A stretch of DNA of 64,000 bases from NCBI GenBank assembly GCA_033239125.1, contig BSWB01000005.1:21319447-21383446 (forward strand). Direction: 5' to 3'. Below the pieces are notes generated by a model that saw only the letters and a program-made list of their open reading frames with translations, was not told the origin of the DNA and ran no database searches. Of the stretch, positions 58,147 to 64,000 are shown in pieces. This stretch comes from Fagopyrum homotropicum. Its lineage: Eukaryota; Streptophyta; Magnoliopsida; Caryophyllales; Polygonaceae. The position numbers and the translations under genes are program-made. Position 1 is the stretch's first letter; the number at the start of each line of letters is the position of its first letter.

Positions 58147-58180
58147 CCCCATACTTGAAGCACACTTTGCCCTCAAAGTG
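58147..58180 (-). promoter_or_regulatory. Internal hairpin plus AAGTATGGGG module, Element 3
   Basis: On the minus strand CACTTTG and CAAAGTG form a 7-bp stem with a 4-nt loop; 6 nt later AAGTATGGGG, followed by more G. Confidence 0.7.
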
Positions 58181-58239
58181 GAAATGAAGCAAAGATAAAT
58201 GTGGGAAAGGGAAAGAGAATGATACCACTAGTGGGATGG

Positions 58240-59565
58240 CCCGACTGGACCATCCGGACCCTCCTCCAATCGGTACGGAAAGTTGCTGAAGAAGTGCTCC
58301 TACCGGCGGTAGAGCATGTCGATATGATCCTGCTGAGCGTCCATCCTCTGCCCATATGAAGTCTCAAAGCTGGCTTACCAAGCCAACTGCTGAGTCTCTA
58401 GCTGCCGCTGATGAACCGCCTGCCAAGCATCCTACCGGCGGTCAAAATGGGTGATCATAGAGGAAGCGAAACTGGACTGCCATGCCTGTTGCTGCTCAAG
58501 CATGGACCGTTGGTACTCGGTCTGCCATGACCGATGCTGGGTAGTCAAGGCTGCCATGGCCGAACTTTCGTCCGGTGTTGTAGTAGGCATCTCCTCATCA
58601 TCCGATATGGGCACGTGGGTAGCAATAGGAGCCCGGCTGGAGCCTGCAACATATCTCTTAACCATGTCTCCTGAGGCCGTCTTGGAGCGAAGGGGTCAAC
58701 TTGTATGTATAGCTCGGAGAGCTCGTCTCCAAGTGGAAGTGGACGGGGGAGGTATGTGATGTGACTCCCATCTGTCAACGAGAGCCAAAAGAGGTTCTCC
58801 CCGTCTCTCCTGAGGAGCCTGCACCTCCTCAGCATCCCTTCCGTGTACAGCGGGGCCTCCAACCCCTCCTCCAAGTCAGGGAGGTCCATCACCTGTGCAG
58901 CGATCAAGGAGATCACCCCACCTCCTACAATGTCTCGTGGCTCGTTCTTCCTAATCCGCTTCAAAGCGGTAAGGAAGAGGTAAGACCAATCTGGTATCCT
59001 GTCCTTCGTGGGGAGGCAGGAGTATAACAGTGGAAGGTCCTTGAGAGTGACCTTGTTCTCCTCCTTGTGTCCACAGAAGACACTCATGAATATCTTGGAG
59101 ATGAGCCTCAAACAGGGTGAGTGAATTTATTGGAATACTCACCCCTTACATGAAACTCGGATCTGGTGGCGGCCTGCCAAAACTCACACAAGTCGGGTGT
59201 CGGGACGGGATCCTTCCAATCGTCGGAGGCACAAATAGTCACCCCGAATGCCTCTTGCAGTTGGGTGTAGTCCAATGTATACTTTCTCTTATTGAACTTA
59301 AATGAAAGGCCAACACAAATATTGTCCTCCTTCTCCATGGTGAATGTGGCGATGAATTGGCGGCTGAGCTCGGGGTATGTTGGAGCATTCATTTCCAGAA
59401 AATCGCCGAGCCCAGCATTGTTGAGGAATGCCTGCATGCTCTACAACATGCCCAATTTTTCCAAAGTAGGAACCTCTACAAACCGGCATACACATCCTGA
59501 CCTTGCACAATCTTATACCGCTCCTTCTTAGCTTCCGACAACTTGTATTTCTTCAGTTTTTCCAT
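58240..59565 (-). pseudogene. Element 3 ORF2 (Athila ORF-1/env-like family), several frameshifts
   Basis: Starts MEKLKKYKLSEAKKERYK. After a frameshift and a TAG it continues with LNNAGLGDFLEMNAPTYPEL and LQEAFGV, then after another frameshift LISKIFMSVFCGHKEENK, LPLLYSCLP and DIVGGGVISLIA; a further frameshift near 58660 leads into a Gln-rich coiled segment (TEYQRSMLEQQQAWQSS). FLEMNAPTYPEL is the family signature. At least three frameshifts and several stops. Confidence 0.75.
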
Positions 59566-59629
59566 TTCTTGCAATTGAACAAGTAAAGGAATTAGAAAGT
59601 TCAGAAATTAGAGTAAGAGACGAACCCTC

Positions 59630-60335
59630 TGTTGCTATTTCCGCAGGGGCGCCTGAAGGATGCGCAAGGGCGGCAAGGCGCAGGAGCGGTAGTCTTGCAG
59701 GCGCAAGGGCGGGAGAAGTGCAGAGGGCGATTTCTGACAGCTGCGAAGGTGGCGGTGCTGAGGGGCATTTTGGTGGCTTCTTGTTGGTGGGGATGTCGCC
59801 GGCGGTGATGAGTGGTGGAGGGAAGAAAGTGTGAGAGGCGAGGGTGTTGGAGGGTGAGAGTTTTGGGAGGATGAGGGGTGTGTGTGTTGGTAGCGAGGGC
59901 CGGTGTCGCAGGGGCGGGTGTGGCTAGGTCGCCGGAGGCGGGGCAGGGGCGTTGCACAGGGTGGCGTGTGAGATCTTGTTGAGGGTGCAGGGGCGTGGGA
60001 GGCGAGGAGGTGTAGGGTTCGAAGAGTGAGTGGAGAGAGAGGAGAGGGTGTGTAATTGTAGGTTATTTTTGGTAAGTGCATATTTTTCTTTCCTTGATAA
60101 AACCGGAGGGGTGGGGGCTTGTTGCCGCGGGGCGGTGACAAGGAAGAGGGGAAACGCAGACTCAACGCCGGGGGCGACGTTGAGGATGTGTGTCAATGAT
60201 GGCCGCCGTAGGGGTGTAAGGTAGTCACCGAGGGAGCGGTGACCCGTATGTTACAGACGTCAGACTCAGCGCCGGGGGCGGTGCTGGCCATGGGTGTCAC
60301 CGCGGGGGCAGGGACACTGAGCCGCAGGGGTGGTT
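59630..60335 (-). repeat. GC-rich motif cluster region of Element 3
   Basis: It lies between the post-pol landmark and ORF2, exactly where Element 2 carries its CCTCGACCGAGG clusters, but here the words are GCAGGGGCG, CGCCCCTGCG and GCGGGGGCGG types. Long Pro/His-rich frames on the minus strand reflect this composition only. Confidence 0.75.
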
Positions 60336-60464
60336 TTCATGATAGAGGCTCCTCTTCTTATTTCTTCGGGCTGCCTCCCGAGCAGCGCCTTTGTTTTACG
60401 TCGTTGGCTCGACGTAAGGACTCCTCTATGATTGAGCTTCCTCCAGCATCACCTTCGGGTTTAT

Positions 60465-61017
60465 ACTGTCTGTGAAGGTAATCCTCCGGAGGACTTAGTT
60501 TCAATCCTTATTATGGCTTCCGCCATTTGTCCAACCTGTTTTTCAAGGTTCTTGATGCTGGATTCTGTTGTTTGGACATGAGTAGCAAAATGTTTAGTCA
60601 AAACCTGCAACATATCTTCAATTGTTTGATACTTACCTTGTCGGGGCTGTTGTTGTTGGTTTTGTTGATCCCTCCAACGATAATTTTGTTGGTCACGCCA
60701 CCTTGGCATGAAGTTTTGTGCATAGGGATCGTTCCTACGCCTTTGTTCCTGTGGTTGTCCATAGCCCATTGCATTCACCTCAGCATCATCATCCTGGACT
60801 TGGGGACGCATGTCCGTTGGATGCTACGGGTCAACACACACTCCACATGCCTTCAGCTGCCGTGGGGTTCCCATAAGTGTTAATCTCTTCACCATTTCCT
60901 TCAGCTCTATGAGCTCAGTGGAGATCTCACTCTTCCCGGAATTCACAACATGAACACCTCTCTTGGAAGGAGTCCTTCCAAAGTTCCGGGTTCCTTCCGC
61001 TAGTTCCTCTATCTTTT
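60465..61017 (-). pseudogene. gag: Element 3 gag C-terminal part
   Basis: Minus-strand text VIKKIEELAEGTRNFGRTPS, then STELIELKEMVKRL, a degraded zinc-knuckle-like stretch (CGVC...HPTDM) with a TAG after CGVCVDP, then NAMGYGQPQEQRRRNDPYAQ and RWRDQQNYRWRDQQNQ, ending LPSQT. This is the typical Athila gag end. The next bases belong to the post-pol region, so protease, reverse transcriptase and integrase have been removed in one deletion. Confidence 0.8.
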
Positions 61018-62840
61018 TGATAACACGATTTATGACTTAGGTTTAGGTAGTCATTTAGGTAGATTTCTCACTCATTCATGCATGGTTTAGCACTAGTTCA
61101 CGACGTTTGCACTCAATTCACGTATTTTGTCAAGATAGACGTCTACACGGACTCTTGCATTGCTTTGTAGGTATTTTGGAAGAATTAGGAGCTTAAAACG
61201 ATACGTTTGAGGATCGTTCATCAAGATGACACACCCTCGGACTCATTTGAATGCAAGCTAAGGGCTAAGAAGGACTCAAGGAACCTTGCCAACACAAGCC
61301 ATACACCAAATTAAAGCTTAATGAACCAAGGCAACGCTGAAGCACCAAACCACGGTTCACTGCCACTCCACGGCCGTGGAACCAACCGTGGTTCTTGCCA
61401 GGCGGTTGTGATAGCTGTGCCACGATCTCTTGGCCAGCTCTTGCAAAGTTGTAGTATAAAAGTGGTCCTGCATTGGCTGAGAGGAGCATTTTTCATCTTC
61501 CATTCCACCATCCAATTCCACATTCACCTTGACAACAAGAAGATTCTCTAAGGAGGGAAGCTACCATTGGAGGAGGAAGAAGAGCTCCATTGGAGAGGAA
61601 GGAGAAGAGCACACCATTGTTAGACTTTGATAGCTTTGTAGTGAAGAATTTCGGAATCAATTTCTAGAGTTGTATGAACCATCTAAACCTTCTTTTGGAA
61701 GGGTTGTGAGTCATTTCAAACTTAAATTTCAGCTTGGTTTTGTTTACTTCACTTGTCCATCTCTTTCTCTTCATTATCTTTCAAATGGAAGCTATGATTT
61801 TATACTTGATGATTTCGATTGTTATCATGAATGTTGTAGGCTAAATAGATGTGATTCTAGGGTAAGGAAAGGATGGTTATGGCTAGGACTATGATAGGAT
61901 GGACTTAGATTTGCCCTTGGATGAGTTACTTGCTTGAACATAGCCTCTGTTGGAGTCCACGGTTTGTTCTTGCCAGTCCACGGCCGTGGACTTGGTAGAA
62001 CACCCCGTGATTCTCCCTAGTTCGATGGATCTAGCTTTAGATTGTTAGAATGTTGAAATCCTAGTGTTTGTTGAGTCAAATCTACCCTAGGGTGACCTAG
62101 TGTAGCAACTAAGTGTTAGAAGAGACTTACCCGGTGATTCTTACTCTTAGATTTCAAAGATGACAAACCCTAGGTAGTGGTGAGCCTCATAAGCCGCCAT
62201 TGGACTAAGTGTGCTAGGATAGTTGTTTAGGACTAACCCTTTCGAGACTTACCCGGTAAGGATAGGTTAGATCCCTAGGTAACAATCCGGTTTGTGTAGA
62301 ATTCCATCCCTTAGGTTCTTAGAGACTTACCCGGTGATGAGACCTTAGGGACGGACTAGTGGACCATGAGACCTACCCGGTGATTGATCCCAATCTAGAA
62401 ACACTCGCTCCCAACATATCATAGTTAATCCAAGGATGATTAGATAGCTTGAGTCCTATGCCATAACCGGAACTTCCAACCCCTAAAATCCGCTTTTCTC
62501 TCTTGATTCATATCTCGTGTTTAGCTTGTTTGTTTGTGTTGAATCGTTAGCTTAGTTGATTGTTTACTTTGCATCATTTGTGATCCTTGATTGATCACCT
62601 AAAAACCAACCAAAAACATTTAGGCTTTCATTTCTTTATTTCTTTCTCTTTTCTACAACCTAGATCTTCACTAAACTTAATCATAAATCGAATCAATCTC
62701 ACCTTAGTCTTTGTGTTCGATCTCGGAATACTATCCCTACTACAAACGTCCCGTACACTGCGGGTTCGCTAGGAGTTAGGAGAAATATAACGAGTTTATA
62801 AATTTTAAAACCCATTGCGTATCACATCCTGAGCGTAACA
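61018..62840 (+). repeat. Element 4 left LTR
   Basis: Begins TGATAACACGATTTATGAC and ends GAGCGTAACA. TATA box TATAAAA at 61455-61461. CCACGGCCGTGG clusters at 61351-61396 and 61960-62010; GAGACTTACCCGGTGAT-type words at 62122, 62244, 62331 and 62368; conserved CGTACACTGCGGGTTCG near the end (about 62752). Confidence 0.85.
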
Positions 62841-62846
62841 AGTTTT

Positions 62847-62864
62847 TGGTGCCGTTGCCGGGGA
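62847..62864 (+). promoter_or_regulatory. Primer binding site, tRNA-Asp type with one change
   Basis: TGGTGCCGTTGCCGGGGA differs from Elements 1 and 2 at one base (TGGT for TGGC). Confidence 0.85.
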
Positions 62865-62981
62865 CTAGGTCTAGATTGAGTCTATTTTGTGATTGTTTAT
62901 AGTGTAGATCTTTCTTGTTGCTTTTGATCTCTCTTTGGTGTGTGTTTTTGCTTTTCATGACATCTCTTACTCTTTAGGTGT

Positions 62982-64000
62982 ATGCGAAGATCTCGTGGCA
63001 AGGATTTAGCTCCATTCGATCCCGAACCGGAGAAAACCCTTAGATCTAGATCCAAGAGCATTAAAAAGGGAAAAGAGATGGCCGAAAGAGATCTCCAAGC
63101 TGAATTGGATGAAGCCTTAGAGCAAATAAGGCAAAGAGATGAGCTCTTAGAGGAAGAAAGGAGACTTGCCAATGAGAGGCAAGAAGCAACTAGGAGGGAG
63201 ATTGATGAGATTAGGCAAGCCCTTGTACAAGGAGAGCTTAATCGTCAACAACCTCCACCTCCTCCACTACAACCGCAGCCGGCGACGAATGTTAGGGTTG
63301 TGCCCATTGCTATTGAAGAGCCACAAACATTAGGGAGACGTATGGATCCGGCACAAAGAGCACACCGTCCGGGTGTGAACTTAGGAGATCCCGCAACCCA
63401 CAACTACGAACTCCGCCATCAAGTTCTACAAATGATCCGGCATAATCAATTTGGAGGGATGGAAGGAGAGTCTCCTCATCAACACTTGATGAACTATGAG
63501 ATTTTGATGGAGACTCTTAGACCGCCAAGATTGGAGAGCAACAACCATAAGCTTAGGGCTTTTTCCTTTTCTCTTAAGGATAAAGCCTTGGCTTAGTATC
63601 AATCTATTCCACAAGGGCGAGTGAGTACTTGGGAGGAGATGACAACGGAGTTTTTGACTAAGTTCTTCCCACCTTGCAAGACTACCGAGTTAAGAGGGAA
63701 GATCAATGCCTTCGTGATGAAGGATAGAGAGAGTTTGTTCAAATCTTGGGAAAGGTTCAAAGATCTTCTCCTAGATTGTCCACACCATGGTATACCAAAA
63801 ATTGAGCTATTGGAAATCTACTTTAAGGGACTTGATGAAGATAGCCAATTCAAGCTCCAATCTCCTTCCGGTGGGACTTTCATGGAAAAACATGTGGATG
63901 AAGCTTAGGAGTTTGTGGAGAAACAAGCTCTAGTGATTGAGAAGTACTCCCATAGGAAGAGTGAAGGGAGAAAGGCGGGAGCATATGAGGTGAGTGAAGT
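62982..64000 (+). pseudogene. gag: Element 4 gag, two TAG stops, incomplete
   Basis: MRRSRGKDLAPFDPEPEKT opens a protein alignable throughout with the Element 2 gag: Glu/Arg-rich coiled segment (DEALEQIRQRDELLEEERR), QMIRHNQFGGMEGESPHQHL, FSFSLKDKALA, WEEMTTEFLTKFFPPCKTTE and SWERFKDLLLDCPHHGIPKI. TAG stops at 63594 and 63906 replace Trp codons that are intact in Element 2 (LTWYQS and DEAWDF). The frame continues past the window edge. Confidence 0.85.

Larger units (their letters stand above)
57153..61017 (-). mobile_element. Element 3: Athila-like element in reverse, pol deleted
   Basis: Reading the minus strand from 61017: gag C-terminal part, a direct jump to the post-pol landmark (GCGCTGCTCGGGAGGCA, about 60380), a GC-rich spacer, a broken ORF2, a 3' region with two hairpin/AAGTATGGGG modules, and an LTR of 411 bp. 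The left part of gag and the other LTR are cut off by Element 4. Its LTR is far shorter than those of Elements 1, 2 and 4. Confidence 0.8.
61018..64000 (+). mobile_element. Element 4: Athila-like element, runs off the window
   Basis: Left LTR (61018-62840), primer site and most of gag are visible. It is inserted in the gag of Element 3. Organisation and gag resemble Element 2, but nucleotide similarity is lower and the LTR motif clusters use a different word. Confidence 0.85.

Noticed and set aside
57725..58198. 157-codon plus-strand open frame
   Set aside because: Antisense to the Element 3 3' untranslated region, no domain, low-complexity Phe/Ser stretches.
59601..60196. Long Pro/His-rich minus-strand frames
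   Set aside because: Several frames are open at once over the same GC-rich motif cluster, a sign of composition and not of coding.

Overview
This is plant nuclear DNA, most likely from a eudicot. It is AT-rich and repeat-filled, with GT-AG introns, a plant-type PP2C gene, plant hAT, Mutator, L1 and Ty3/Athila elements, and primer sites matching plant tRNA-Asp and initiator tRNA-Met. It is not bacterial: there are no operons, rRNA genes or CRISPR arrays.

Layout. 1-9.7 kb: intergenic DNA with a non-autonomous hAT element (2559-4307, 8-bp target duplication), a minisatellite-like stretch, and a tiny LTR element (8506-9643) carrying a 43-bp tandem array. 9.76-16.91 kb: a complete but non-autonomous Athila-like retrotransposon (Element 1) sitting in a GT microsatellite and itself hit by a solo-LTR-like insert (13071-13904). 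17-26.2 kb: four 3' pieces of one L1-type LINE family, a Mutator-type MITE, short tandem arrays, and an RRM gene fragment. 26.33-29.61 kb: a probable terminal-inverted-repeat element with an in-phase three-exon gene of unknown function, broken by one stop. 31.19-40.88 kb (minus): the one clear host gene, a four-exon PP2C phosphatase with a 6.5-kb first intron that seems to hold a second, very small two-exon gene with its own promoter-like motifs. 43.19-43.90 kb: a second hAT element.

44.5-64 kb: a nest of Ty3 elements. An outer Ty3 element (LTR at 44516-46237) has an Athila-like element (Element 2, 46525 to about 56304) inserted just after its gag start codon. Element 2 has gag and a long pol frame that runs from protease straight into integrase, with no reverse transcriptase or RNase H. 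A second Athila-like element in reverse (Element 3, 57153-61017) has lost pol, and it was entered by a third (Element 4, 61018 to the window end).

Three patterns in these Athila-like elements are not explained by ordinary annotation. (1) All six copies of the motif AAGTATGGGG (one at each 3' polypurine tract, one just after ORF2) are preceded within 0-6 nt by a 7-9 bp hairpin, and the stems differ in sequence while the structure stays. (2) Clusters of GC-rich 12-bp near-palindromes of the form CC-N8-GG occupy matching places in different elements, but each lineage has its own word: CCTCGACCGAGG in Elements 1 and 2, CCGCCCCTGCGG-like in Element 3, CCACGGCCGTGG in Element 4. (3) Four spaced copies of GAGACTTACCCGGTGAT recur in the transcribed part of each long LTR. 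None of the Athila-like copies shows a reverse transcriptase, so they would depend on another element to move.
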